This document shows positions 15,495 to 26,807 of a stretch of 64,000 nt of DNA, piece by piece; positions within the stretch are counted from its first letter, which is position 1; every line of letters starts with the position of its first letter. Origin of the DNA: Shewanella sp. 1CM18E (GTDB taxonomy: Bacteria; Pseudomonadota; Gammaproteobacteria; Enterobacterales; Shewanellaceae); the NCBI RefSeq assembly GCF_023161665.1, contig NZ_JALNTW010000001.1, forward strand, positions 127,454 to 191,453, given 5' to 3'. The translations under genes and the position numbers were made by a program. The notes beneath the pieces are model-generated. The model was not told the origin of the DNA. It made no database searches and saw only the letters and a program-made list of their open reading frames with translations.

Positions 15495-17441
15495 ATGGCC
15501 AACACCCCGCTCCCCAATGTCTACGCGATTTTCCATTTGAACTTAGCGTTTTCCTCTATCGACACTAGCGAACATCAGCGAGTACTCAATCTGTGTTACT
15601 GGCCGTTACTGCATTTAATTGAGCGCAATAATATCCCTTTGGGAATTGAACTCACAGCTTATACTCTCGAATGCATTCAAGCAGTTGACTCTAGCTGGAT
15701 CGACAAATTTAAAGTGCTACTGACAGAGGGATGTTGTGAGCTTATTGCCAGCGGAGATAGCCAAATTATTGGGCCATTACTGCCTTGGGAAGTGAATATA
15801 CAAAACTTGTCACTTGGGCAAAAAAGTTATCAAGCCCTCCTCAATTATCAACCTAAAGTTGCCTACATTAATGAGCAGGCCGTATCAGCGGGTCTATTAG
15901 ATTGCTATATCGACTGTGGCTTTGATGCCGTTGTTGTTGAGTGGGATAATCCCTTTTCGCACAATACAGATTGGGACAAATCATCTCGCTATCAACCGCA
16001 GCAACTTGTCGCAGCTTCTGGACGGACTATCAAAGTGATCTGGAACCATGCCGTCGCTTTTCAAAAGTTTCAGCGCTATGCCCATGATGAAATGACCCTA
16101 ACCGAATATTTCGAATATCTAGACACAGAGACCCGCGGCGTAACGGCATTTTCTCTGTATGGCAGCGATGCCGAAGTCTTCAACTACCGGCCAGGGCGTT
16201 TTCATACTGAAGCGACACTCTTTGTCGATGAATGGCATCGCATTGAGCAGTTATTCACTCAAATTAAGTCCCAACAAAAATACCGCTGGGTTATGCCAAG
16301 CGAGCTATTATCTGCGACTCAAGAATACAGCACACTAAAGGTCCAGACCCCAGCCCATCCCATTTCGGTAAAAAAACAGGCAAAATATAACGTAACCCGC
16401 TGGGCGCTATCGGGACGAAACGATCTCAGCATTAACAGCCTCTGTTATAGAAAGTATTCACAGCTAAAGGAATTAGAACACGTCAGTGAACAGCAGTGGC
16501 GAGAACTTTGCCGCCTCTGGGCCAGTGATTTACGCACACATCTTACACATAAGCGCTACCAAGACTTACTGGACCGTTACCCCATTGCCATGACGGCAAC
16601 CCAGACTGCACCAAAAGCAGATTTAGAAGCGACCCGTAAAGCGAATAGCGACTATCAAGTGTATCACTGTAGCGAGCGCAACATACTCACTGTCGAGCAC
16701 CCTCAAATTAAGCTGGTGCTTAATGGCAAACGGGGCATGGCGATAAAGTCTTTGGCTTTTGCTCGTCACAACTTTAAGCCTATTATTGGTACGCTTGCCC
16801 ACGGCTATTTTGATCATATCAGCTATGCCGCTGATTTTTATTCTAACCATTTAGTTATAGAGCGCTACTGTGAGAGAGACAGAGTCACAGACTTAAGCCG
16901 AACCCAGTTTAATATTACTCACACTAGTACAGGGCTGATCATCAGTACAGAGATAGCAACACTACAGGGAAAACTAACTAAATGGTATCGACTCGAAAAC
17001 GAGCAAATTGAGTGTGGTTTCGATTTTAAAAATCGACATCGACCGGAAGCAACGATCAGACTCGGTTACCTTACGCTCCTAAACTGCAAACAACGCCATT
17101 GGTTTGCCTGCCACAATGGCGGCAAATTGCTGGAGACATATCACCCGGAGCAAGACTTTAACCATGGCACCCCTGTTTCATCAATTGTTTCTGCAAATAG
17201 TGCCTTAGGGGCAACTGAAGGTGTCTTTTACACTGGTTGTGACGACCTAGGTCTTAAGATCAGCTGGTCACCTCAGTCTTGCGCCGCCCTGCCTATGCTT
17301 TCTAGCCAAAGGGTAAATAATAGTTACTTAAATCGTGCCTGGTTTTCACTTTCTGAGGCCGATGAAACGCTCAAAGCTGATGGCGAGCTGTTGAACTTTA
17401 GCTATCAAATCACTCCATGTTTTAAAACGGATATTAATTAA
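15495..17441 (+). CDS. GH57-like (polysaccharide-active barrel) protein of unknown role
   Basis: A 648-residue cytoplasmic protein with no signal peptide. The N-terminal ~270 residues look like a GH57/GH38-type barrel: IFHLNLAFSSID near residue 12 where GH57 has its first His motif, IPLGIELTAYTLECI, CCELIASGDSQIIGPLLPWEV, the KVAYINEQAVSAG segment (121-133, where GH57 has its nucleophile Glu), GFDAVVVEWDN and FSLYGSDAEVF. The rest is strand-rich, consistent with a C-terminal beta domain. Assignment to GH57 is by pattern and tentative; catalytic residues are not certain. It is followed three bases later by the SpsF-like gene, so the two are co-expressed and should act on the same glycan. Confidence 0.55.
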   Translation: MANTPLPNVYAIFHLNLAFSSIDTSEHQRVLNLCYWPLLHLIERNNIPLGIELTAYTLECIQAVDSSWIDKFKVLLTEGCCELIASGDSQIIGPLLPWEVNIQNLSLGQKSYQALLNYQPKVAYINEQAVSAGLLDCYIDCGFDAVVVEWDNPFSHNTDWDKSSRYQPQQLVAASGRTIKVIWNHAVAFQKFQRYAHDEMTLTEYFEYLDTETRGVTAFSLYGSDAEVFNYRPGRFHTEATLFVDEWHRIEQLFTQIKSQQKYRWVMPSELLSATQEYSTLKVQTPAHPISVKKQAKYNVTRWALSGRNDLSINSLCYRKYSQLKELEHVSEQQWRELCRLWASDLRTHLTHKRYQDLLDRYPIAMTATQTAPKADLEATRKANSDYQVYHCSERNILTVEHPQIKLVLNGKRGMAIKSLAFARHNFKPIIGTLAHGYFDHISYAADFYSNHLVIERYCERDRVTDLSRTQFNITHTSTGLIISTEIATLQGKLTKWYRLENEQIECGFDFKNRHRPEATIRLGYLTLLNCKQRHWFACHNGGKLLETYHPEQDFNHGTPVSSIVSANSALGATEGVFYTGCDDLGLKISWSPQSCAALPMLSSQRVNNSYLNRAWFSLSEADETLKADGELLNFSYQITPCFKTDIN

Positions 17442-17444
17442 ACC

Positions 17445-18650
17445 ATGAACGTTATAGCAATTGTCGGTGCTCGCCTAAACTCAAGCCGCCTCCCAGGAAA
17501 GCACCTTCTATCTCTTGTCGGAAGGCCTATCATTCAGCATATTCAAAACCGCCTAGATCGCTGTCAAACATTGACAGATATCGTACTGGCTACCACTTTA
17601 GATGAATTCAACCAGCCACTCATAGACTGGGCAAATGATAATAGCCATTGCCTCGCTTACTCAGGTGATGTTAATGACTTAATGGGACGGATCAATGCCG
17701 TCGTCGAACAGTATCAAGCGGATATAGTGGTCTATATTTGTGGGGACTGCCCACTAATTGAACCTGAGTTTATCGATCATGCTGTGAACCAACTACGTCA
17801 AAACCCACAAGCCAATAGTATTTCTCTAGCGCCAGATGTGCGCTCTATACATGAGGGTATGGCATTTTACACTCGCCAAGGTTGGGATAATCTGTTTGTG
17901 AATAGCGTAAGTGATATGGAGAAAGAGCATGTCGGCTATGCTAATCAAAGATGCCATTGCCTAACTCCATTATTAATCCAAGACAGTGATGACTTCTCTG
18001 GCGTAGAACATAGGATTTCAGTCGATACTGATGCCGACTACCGTTTTATGCAACAGGTATATCAACGTTGGTATGCGCAAAACAGTGCCGATTCCATCGT
18101 GTCATTGAAGTGGGTCGTACAGACTCTCAAACAAGAAGCCTCTCTAAGGCTGATAAATGGTCATGTAAAACAGAAAAAAGCAGCTCAGAAATACCTGTCG
18201 GTATCACTGTATTGTACTTATCAAGTCGCTAATGATGCACTATATCAATTGAGTGTAAAGCTAGGGGCAGCGCTACAGGAACACTACGGTTTAGGTACTC
18301 AACTTCATGTACTGACAACGGAAACTCTGCAAGCCACACGGTCGCAAAATAGCCAAATATACCATGAAGAGCAGGCTTTTATTGACGCATTAAAACACGA
18401 TGGCAAACACTTAACACTTTATCTGCTGCCCATGTCATTACAGCAGCAAATCGAGCAGTTTAAACATCAGCTTGCAGCGGATAACAGCCTTGCCATTGAG
18501 CTTTTCGAGCCTATAAAGCATAGACAGTCCTCCCGCAGTTTCGCATTTAAATGGTTAAATAACAGGACAGAACAAACCACAACGCAAGACGTTGTAATTG
18601 ATGAATTAACCCTCGAACAATTAGCAAAACTCATCACAAACTTGCCATAA
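17445..18650 (+). CDS. PseF/SpsF-like cytidylyltransferase with an extra C-terminal domain
   Basis: The 401-residue protein begins with a complete nucleotidyltransferase domain (about residues 1-235): MNVIAIVGARLNSSRLPGKHL, IVLATTLDEFN, AYSGDVNDLMGRINAV, VVYICGDCPLIEPEFID and EHRISVDTDADYRFM. This is the SpsF type used to activate nonulosonic acids as CMP-sugars, so it probably serves as PseF. Residues about 245-401 form an additional alpha/beta region that I do not recognise; ordinary PseF proteins are only about 230 residues. A fusion partner tied to the GH57-like neighbour is possible. A strong terminator follows. Confidence 0.75.
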   Translation: MNVIAIVGARLNSSRLPGKHLLSLVGRPIIQHIQNRLDRCQTLTDIVLATTLDEFNQPLIDWANDNSHCLAYSGDVNDLMGRINAVVEQYQADIVVYICGDCPLIEPEFIDHAVNQLRQNPQANSISLAPDVRSIHEGMAFYTRQGWDNLFVNSVSDMEKEHVGYANQRCHCLTPLLIQDSDDFSGVEHRISVDTDADYRFMQQVYQRWYAQNSADSIVSLKWVVQTLKQEASLRLINGHVKQKKAAQKYLSVSLYCTYQVANDALYQLSVKLGAALQEHYGLGTQLHVLTTETLQATRSQNSQIYHEEQAFIDALKHDGKHLTLYLLPMSLQQQIEQFKHQLAADNSLAIELFEPIKHRQSSRSFAFKWLNNRTEQTTTQDVVIDELTLEQLAKLITNLP

Positions 18651-18659
18651 GAATGGCTA

Positions 18660-18688
18660 AAATAGCGGCAATTTTTTTGCCGCTATTT
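18660..18688. terminator. Bidirectional terminator
   Basis: AAATAGCGGCAA / TTGCCGCTATTT with a T-rich loop, placed between the convergent SpsF-like gene and pseC; the flanking A and T runs suit both directions. Confidence 0.85.
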
Positions 18689-18706
18689 CAATTTTATAGA
18701 ATAAAT

Positions 18707-21196
<2,490 letters not shown>

Positions 21197-23626
21197 ATGC
21201 AAAGCACAAACTCAAATACCTTTAATACTTTTGCGATAAGTCAGTTTAACGAATACTACTTACCTAGTGTCAATCGCCAAATCTTTGAAACTATTGATTC
21301 TAAAACTCACTTCGACAAACTATTTAAAGTCGAGTTTGCTAAAAAGAATACGCTGCATGTTGTTATCGGTATCGACTCGGGATTACTTGCCAACTATGTT
21401 CTTGAGTCCGTTCTACCTGCCGACAGCCAATTTATATTTGTTGAACTAGATAGTGTATTGGAGCTACTCAATGTCGAGATCCCCGAGGAATTAAAACAGC
21501 AGGTCTCTATTTGCACAATTAATGAGCTTACGGAGATCCTCAATAGCCGTTGTAATCCCGTTTACATCATTAAAGATAAGCTCGTCGTTCACCAGTCTCT
21601 CGGTGTAAGAGCTCAGCACTTAGCCGAATACGCCCAGCTGAGCAGTGATGTCATGACTACAGTTAATCAAGCAACATGTGAACATAAAACCTCTTTTAAC
21701 CAAGAGATCTTCGTAGAACAACAACTGCTTAATTTAACAGAAAACCATATTCCGGCATCGATCCTAAAAGGGCGGTATCAGGGCAAAACCTGTATTGTGA
21801 CTGCGGGCGGCCCCTCATTAGATGAGCACATACCATGGATTAAGGATAATAAAGACAAGCTCTTCATTATTGCGGTTTCGCGCGTCGCGGCCAAATTAAC
21901 CAAAGAGGGAATCGCACCGCAAATTATTGTCTCTGTCGATCCTCAAGAGCTGAGCTTAGAGGTCAATAGCGAAATGATGGCATTGTATGATAGCTCTTTG
22001 CTCGTTCACTCCTATCACATCTGTTCCAGAATTCTTTCTCAATGGCGTGGACGTCACCTATTCACTGGCAACCGTCTCCTATGGGATGAGACTAATGATA
22101 AAGATAATATTAAATCTGTTGGCCCAACTGTAACTAATGCTGCTATAACAATTGCAGCGGAGCTAGGTTTTACTCAAGTACTACTCACTGGTGCAGATTT
22201 TTGCTACTCGAAAACAGGACATACCCACACCACGGGCACATTAGAGGCTAATCTCGGTCCCAATATGGGGCACATCGGAGATTGGGTTGAGACCTATTGT
22301 GGTGATAAAGCCGAGACTATTTTCCAACTAACTGAAGCCAAAACTGCTTTAGCCTATCAGGTGTCAACTCTACCTCAGTGTAAAGTCATTAACCTTTCAC
22401 CTAATGCCGCGATCATTCCCAATATAGCTCATCTAGCATTAGATAAAATCGTTATTAAAGCTGCAAACTGTAGTCACCAAGCGCTATTTTCATTTGTTGA
22501 TAAGCAAACCATTGATTTAAAAAAGCACTACCAATATTGTCTAAAGCAGATGAGTGAAGCCGTATCATCGCTACAGGCGATATTAACATTGGCAACCACA
22601 GCGCTAAAGCTCAATCAAAAGCAGAGCCAAGCAGAGCAATTAGATAAAATTGAACACAAGATCAATAAGCACCACGGTAAACTCGCTAAAGTCATTAAAT
22701 TCTATGGTTACTTGGAATTTAGCCGTTTCCTCTCTACAACTGAAAGCAGTCAGTGGTCACAAGTACACATAGAGAAAATGACAGCTAACTACTATGAGGC
22801 GTTTATTAGCGTGTCTAAGAAGCTTGAAGTCATTTTCAAGCGAGCACAACAGCGCTGTCTCTCTCGCCTAAACGAAGTAAACCAACCTGACGACATTGAG
22901 CCACTCATCGAGCAATGGCTACAAGATAATCAACCTGGGCGTTCGCTCGTATGGGCACACAATTTAACTCGTGAGCTATCAAGTAAAGAGGTATTAGCAC
23001 TAGAGCCTTTAATTAATGAGTTTCAACTACGGCTAACCGATCATCAGCGTTACCAGTCAAAGCTGGCAGCAGGTTACTCGCTTGAAGAAGCCTTTAATAA
23101 GATAATGACGTTAGTCATCAAGAAAAACCTTCAAGGACTCATGCTTATGGCTAGCACACTAAAGCCTCGCGCTAGAGAAAGTGAGCTAGCAAAACGCTTA
23201 TATCACTTAGCTTATTCCTATTGTTTAGAGCTACAGGGCGAACCTCAACAGGCACTCACGACATTGTTAGAGTTAGGTTCTGAGCTATTTACTGAAGTAG
23301 AGTTTAAGCAGGTAAGTGTCCTGTCGCTAAAACTCGGACATCTAGAACTTGCAGCCCTTGCATTACAGCAATTGGTAAGTTTAAGCGATGAGTACCTGCC
23401 GCAATATGCACATTTACTCAAGCTCCAAGGACAAGCTCAACTCGCGCTGAACACCTATATGGACTACCTAGATAAATACCCTAATGACATCTTAATATGG
23501 TTGAAGTTGGGAGCATTTCTATATGAAGTCGAACAAATACAAACGGCTAGAGATGTCTTCAACCAAGTTCTTGCACTTGACCCAACCAATCAAATTGCAA
23601 TTAATCAATTAGCCAAGATAGCTTAA
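21197..23626 (+). CDS. maf: Maf (motility-associated) flagellin glycosyltransferase with TPR tail
   Basis: An 809-residue protein. The centre (about residues 190-400) is the DUF115/MptE-like domain with TAGGPSLDE near residue 202, IIAVSRVAAKL and VGPTVTNAAITIAAELGF, then LLTGADFCYS. Maf proteins transfer activated nonulosonic acid to Ser/Thr of flagellin in the cytoplasm. The N-terminus (1-190) is an extra alpha/beta domain; residues about 640-809 contain TPR-like helices (YLDKYPNDILIWLKLGAFLYE, ALDPTNQIAINQL). The TPR tail may hold flagellin. The downstream 10-bp hairpin (23635-23657) without a T run may mark the transcript end. Confidence 0.88.
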   Translation: MQSTNSNTFNTFAISQFNEYYLPSVNRQIFETIDSKTHFDKLFKVEFAKKNTLHVVIGIDSGLLANYVLESVLPADSQFIFVELDSVLELLNVEIPEELKQQVSICTINELTEILNSRCNPVYIIKDKLVVHQSLGVRAQHLAEYAQLSSDVMTTVNQATCEHKTSFNQEIFVEQQLLNLTENHIPASILKGRYQGKTCIVTAGGPSLDEHIPWIKDNKDKLFIIAVSRVAAKLTKEGIAPQIIVSVDPQELSLEVNSEMMALYDSSLLVHSYHICSRILSQWRGRHLFTGNRLLWDETNDKDNIKSVGPTVTNAAITIAAELGFTQVLLTGADFCYSKTGHTHTTGTLEANLGPNMGHIGDWVETYCGDKAETIFQLTEAKTALAYQVSTLPQCKVINLSPNAAIIPNIAHLALDKIVIKAANCSHQALFSFVDKQTIDLKKHYQYCLKQMSEAVSSLQAILTLATTALKLNQKQSQAEQLDKIEHKINKHHGKLAKVIKFYGYLEFSRFLSTTESSQWSQVHIEKMTANYYEAFISVSKKLEVIFKRAQQRCLSRLNEVNQPDDIEPLIEQWLQDNQPGRSLVWAHNLTRELSSKEVLALEPLINEFQLRLTDHQRYQSKLAAGYSLEEAFNKIMTLVIKKNLQGLMLMASTLKPRARESELAKRLYHLAYSYCLELQGEPQQALTTLLELGSELFTEVEFKQVSVLSLKLGHLELAALALQQLVSLSDEYLPQYAHLLKLQGQAQLALNTYMDYLDKYPNDILIWLKLGAFLYEVEQIQTARDVFNQVLALDPTNQIAINQLAKIA

Positions 23627-23634
23627 CGCCTCAA

Positions 23635-23657
23635 GCCGCTAACATTATGTTAGCGGC
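23635..23657 (+). terminator. Hairpin after maf
   Basis: GCCGCTAACA-TTA-TGTTAGCGGC, ten perfect pairs, eight bases after the maf stop. No clear T run follows, so it may stabilise the mRNA end rather than terminate strongly. Confidence 0.5.
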
Positions 23658-23731
23658 GGTATCTAAATCCCATACAAAGCCTTATAATCGCCACCATTAA
23701 TTTTCTATGATTTGATTTCGGAGATCGTCGC

Positions 23732-24211
23732 TTGGCACATACCTATATTCCATTTGAACAATACAAACGTAAGTGGATCTTTAATCATAAAGACCTTCCT
23801 GTGACTGATGAAGACAAAGCGCTGATCTTACCGCTTGATCAAAAATCATCGATGGAAGTTTGGAATAAATGGATAAGTAATAAAAGTAGCCGTACCGAAC
23901 AATTCACTAAAGGTGACTGGGCAGCCAAAGACAGTGCTTGGGTGTTAACTGAACATTGGCAAAGTGCATGGGATAGCGAAGATCCAAAGCTACCTGAAGG
24001 TTTTGGCGAGCATTTTGACTGGGCTGACGATACCCCTGTGTATTTTTGCTATGAAAAATACCAAGTGGTTGAAACACGTTGGGACGTATTTGTCCGCAAC
24101 TGGAAGTGCTTCCTGTTCTTTGACGACGGTCCTTTATTGATTTCAGCCAAACAAAAACAAACCGCACTATTTCACCAAAGCGGGCAGTTCCAATTAGGTT
24201 CTCGCGGCTAA
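23732..24211 (+). CDS. DUF2947-family protein
   Basis: A 159-residue soluble acidic protein with many Trp residues (KRKWIFNHKDLP, SMEVWNKWI, DSAWVLTEHW, ETRWDVFVRNWKCFLFFDDGPLL). It matches my recollection of the gammaproteobacterial DUF2947 family; its function is unknown. The start is TTG at 23732 with CGGAG eight bases upstream; no in-frame ATG is available. No signal peptide or membrane segment. It lies just outside the glycan cluster, with no evidence of a role in it. Confidence 0.7.
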   Translation: MAHTYIPFEQYKRKWIFNHKDLPVTDEDKALILPLDQKSSMEVWNKWISNKSSRTEQFTKGDWAAKDSAWVLTEHWQSAWDSEDPKLPEGFGEHFDWADDTPVYFCYEKYQVVETRWDVFVRNWKCFLFFDDGPLLISAKQKQTALFHQSGQFQLGSRG

Positions 24212-24249
24212 ATGTCGCCGCATTTTTAATAAAAGATGAATAAAAGATA

Positions 24250-24813
24250 ATGATGAAATCCCTTTCTACCCTACTACTTGCAACTAGCGTATTGCTGTCA
24301 TCTTCTCTACAAGCTAAAGAAGTCTCAGGCGTACAACTTAATGACTCTATTACTGTTGAGGGCCAAACACTGGTCTTAAATGGCGCTGGCGTGCGTAGCA
24401 AGTTCTTTATCGATTTATATGTTGGTAGCCTATATGTACCCGTAAATCTTAATACTGCTCAAGCAGCGCTTGATGCGCCAAGTGTTGCAGTACGCTTGAA
24501 TATCACCTCAGGCATGATCACTGCCGATAAAATGAAAGACGCCATTAATGAAGGCTTCGACGATGCAACTGATGGTAATACCGCGCCAATTGCTGTAAAA
24601 ATCGAGCAATTTATGGGGCTATTTAGTGCAGAAATCGTTGAAGGTGATCAATTTACACTGTTAGCGGATAAAGTAACGGGTGTTACCGCTTATAAAAATG
24701 GTCAAGCTCAGGCGACTATTGCTGGTGAAGATTTCCGCCAAGCAGTATTAAAGATTTGGTTAGGCAATGAACCAGCCCAAGATAGCTTAAAAGACGCTAT
24801 GTTGGGCCAGTAA
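24250..24813 (+). CDS. Periplasmic chalcone-isomerase-like protein
   Basis: A 187-residue protein with a signal peptide (MMKSLSTLLLATSVLLSSSLQAK) and a chalcone-isomerase-like fold: LVLNGAGVRSKFFIDLYVGSLYVP, a central helix around MITADKMKDAINEGF, and a C-terminal RQAVLKIWLGNEPAQDSLKDAMLG. Bacterial members of this family are usually not flavonoid enzymes and may bind fatty acids. It is 38 bases after the DUF2947 gene and may share its transcript. The exact function is unknown. Confidence 0.78.
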   Translation: MMKSLSTLLLATSVLLSSSLQAKEVSGVQLNDSITVEGQTLVLNGAGVRSKFFIDLYVGSLYVPVNLNTAQAALDAPSVAVRLNITSGMITADKMKDAINEGFDDATDGNTAPIAVKIEQFMGLFSAEIVEGDQFTLLADKVTGVTAYKNGQAQATIAGEDFRQAVLKIWLGNEPAQDSLKDAMLGQ

Positions 24814-24832
24814 TTTAACCTTTAGAGTCTAT

Positions 24833-25726
24833 CTAAAATTTAAATGTGACATCCAGGGCTGCTGCGCCCTGGTTGTCGATATCTTCAGTGGTATCTTGTG
24901 GATTTAGCTCCAACTCACCATTAAAGAAGTAGCCTGCATAAGCATTAACGCTAACCGCTTTAGAAATATCCCAGCCTAAACGAATAAAGCTAACCCACTC
25001 ATCAATTTCGGCAGTTTCTTTGTCATCAGCGATTAAAAACCGATTTGTTCGTTTTGATGTACCGAGGCCAATATTCCAATCAGGATCTAATTGATAACTC
25101 AGCTCTAGACCCGCCGGGCCACTAAAGCCTGCCGAAAACGGGTTACCTAATTTTAAGTTTTCAGTAATTTGCCAGCTCACCGCAACAAAAGGCACTGTCC
25201 TAACTTCGTCAATATCGTTTAGGTATGCCACACCTAAGCCTAATACATTACCGGAATCAAAGCGGTACATACCCGATAACACGGTACCATAACTTTCGGC
25301 ATTGCTGGTTGATGCACTATCAGCGTAAGCATATTGCAACTTAGGCGCTAACATAAACATCCAGTTTTTATTGGGACGATATGACAGTGACAAACTCGCT
25401 CGATAACGCTCAATTTTGTCCCACGCTTGAGTGTTACCTTGTAAATTCGGTGAACGCCAGTCGTAATCCAAGTTGTCGTAACCAACACCGGCGCCAATAA
25501 ACCACTTGTTACCTAATGGCATGCTCGCTTTAAAGTCAAACATCCATTGATCACGCTGCAACTCATTATTACCAACATCTGCAGTACCAGTAGTCATTCT
25601 GCTGGCGCTTAAACTAAATGGGCTTGGTCGATATGAAGAGGATTGAGTTTGCTGCTCTGCTAATACAGCTGGCGACGAAACTAACGTAGATAAGGCTAGC
25701 GTACTTATTGCTAGGGACTTTTTCAT
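24833..25726 (-). CDS. Putative outer-membrane beta-barrel protein
   Basis: A 297-residue protein with a signal peptide cleaved near VLAEQQ and alternating strands with aromatic girdles (WMFDFKASMPLGNKWFIGAGVGYD, NWMFMLAPKLQYAYA, VSFIRLGWDI), ending in the terminal Phe typical of BAM substrates (LDVTFKF). I do not recognise a named family; it resembles DUF6268-like barrels. Convergent with the chalcone-isomerase-like gene, only 19 bases apart. Confidence 0.65.
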   Translation of the reverse strand: MKKSLAISTLALSTLVSSPAVLAEQQTQSSSYRPSPFSLSASRMTTGTADVGNNELQRDQWMFDFKASMPLGNKWFIGAGVGYDNLDYDWRSPNLQGNTQAWDKIERYRASLSLSYRPNKNWMFMLAPKLQYAYADSASTSNAESYGTVLSGMYRFDSGNVLGLGVAYLNDIDEVRTVPFVAVSWQITENLKLGNPFSAGFSGPAGLELSYQLDPDWNIGLGTSKRTNRFLIADDKETAEIDEWVSFIRLGWDISKAVSVNAYAGYFFNGELELNPQDTTEDIDNQGAAALDVTFKF

Positions 25727-25881
25727 ATTGCTAACTCCATTAGCTAATAATTATTCAAGTAAATGTTAATTGTAGATTTGGTATGACTCTACCCTACGCG
25801 CGTTCAAGACCAAAGGATCATTTTGTATCTGATTATTGTAGAACACTTTATTTAGTAGATGGTTATATCTTAATAATACGA

Positions 25882-25906
25882 AAAAAGCAGCGATTAGCTG
25901 CTTTTT
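25882..25906. terminator. Terminator
   Basis: AAAAAGCAGC-GATTA-GCTGCTTTTT, between the TetR-family gene stop (26003) and the barrel protein start. It most likely ends the tetR transcript on the minus strand. Confidence 0.75.
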
Positions 25907-26002
25907 CAATGTGATGGGATTACTGTTTGGCTATTTGTTTGAACTCGTTGTTTGAGCTAACTATATTCGACTCGAGTGTGCTTTTTAGTTAACTAAATCG
26001 TA

Positions 26003-26638
26003 TTAACTGACTTTGTAAGCCTTTAAAAACATCTCTACTGTATCTTGTACATAGGCGTCGCGTTCAGGCTGTAAATCATCAACATTGAGGCCTAAATCTA
26101 AGCGCATTCTCACCTCGCCAAAAACCATTAAACACAGCCTTACCGCGCAGTGATGTGGATGCTTAAACTGATAAACGCCTAGCAGTGTTACCTTAGCTAA
26201 ATAATCTGCCAGTAAACCTAGAATATGCTTTGGTCCTGCATTGTAAAATAGCTCTGAGATCTCAGGATGAGTATCAGACTGAGATACACATGCCTTAAAA
26301 ACAGTTACCGCTTCTGGGCTAATTATCACCTCACCGAAATGTTTAGCAAATAGCCCTAAACTGACTTCAGGACTTGCTGGATCAGACAAAAGATCTTGAT
26401 TAACCCCATGCACTAAACATTTAGATTCTATCGATGCGACAAACAAATCATCTTTACAACCAAAGTGCGAATAAACCGTTTGCTTAGACACACCAGCCAG
26501 TTTTGCCACCTCATCCATACTGGTATTAGGGAATCCATGCTCACAAAAAAGCTCTTTTGCAGCCTGTAAGATCTGCGCTCTTTTTTGTTCACTTCGATTC
26601 AATACAGGTGCATTCATATCCAGCAAAACTCCAACCAT
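26003..26638 (-). CDS. TetR-family transcriptional repressor
   Basis: A 211-residue regulator. Residues about 15-70 carry the TetR helix-turn-helix (AAKELFCEHGFPNTSMDEVAKLAGVSKQTVYSHFG), followed by an all-helical ligand-binding domain of the AefR-like kind. It is divergent from an MFP-RND efflux pair, with three operator-like repeats between them, so it very likely represses that pump and itself. ATG at 26638 has AAGG close by; ATG at 26617 (MNAPVLNRSEQ) is an alternative start. Confidence 0.9.
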   Translation of the reverse strand: MVGVLLDMNAPVLNRSEQKRAQILQAAKELFCEHGFPNTSMDEVAKLAGVSKQTVYSHFGCKDDLFVASIESKCLVHGVNQDLLSDPASPEVSLGLFAKHFGEVIISPEAVTVFKACVSQSDTHPEISELFYNAGPKHILGLLADYLAKVTLLGVYQFKHPHHCAVRLCLMVFGEVRMRLDLGLNVDDLQPERDAYVQDTVEMFLKAYKVS

Positions 26639-26677
26639 TAGCCTTAATCACATTCAGTTTTCTATTTAAGCATAGAC

Positions 26678-26753
26678 TAGACTACCCAGTCCATTTATTA
26701 GCCAAATAGACTAGACAGTCTAGTTCTTAAACACTAGACTAGGCAGTCCAGTT
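26678..26753. promoter_or_regulatory. Three TetR operator-like repeats
   Basis: Three related 19-base sites start at 26678, 26707 and 26735: TAGACTACCCAGTCCATTT, TAGACTAGACAGTCTAGTT and TAGACTAGGCAGTCCAGTT. The middle copy contains the perfect palindrome ACTAGACAGTCTAGT. They are spaced 29 and 28 bases apart, between the divergent tetR and efflux genes. Confidence 0.85.
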
Positions 26754-26807
26754 TAACATTTATTCTACCTTGTGTACCTTAGTGCGCAACAAAATGGGTT
26801 GTATGCA

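Noticed and set aside
23907..24401. 164-codon minus-strand frame across the DUF2947 and chalcone-isomerase-like genes
   Set aside because: Covers two genes with clear starts and family features on the other strand.
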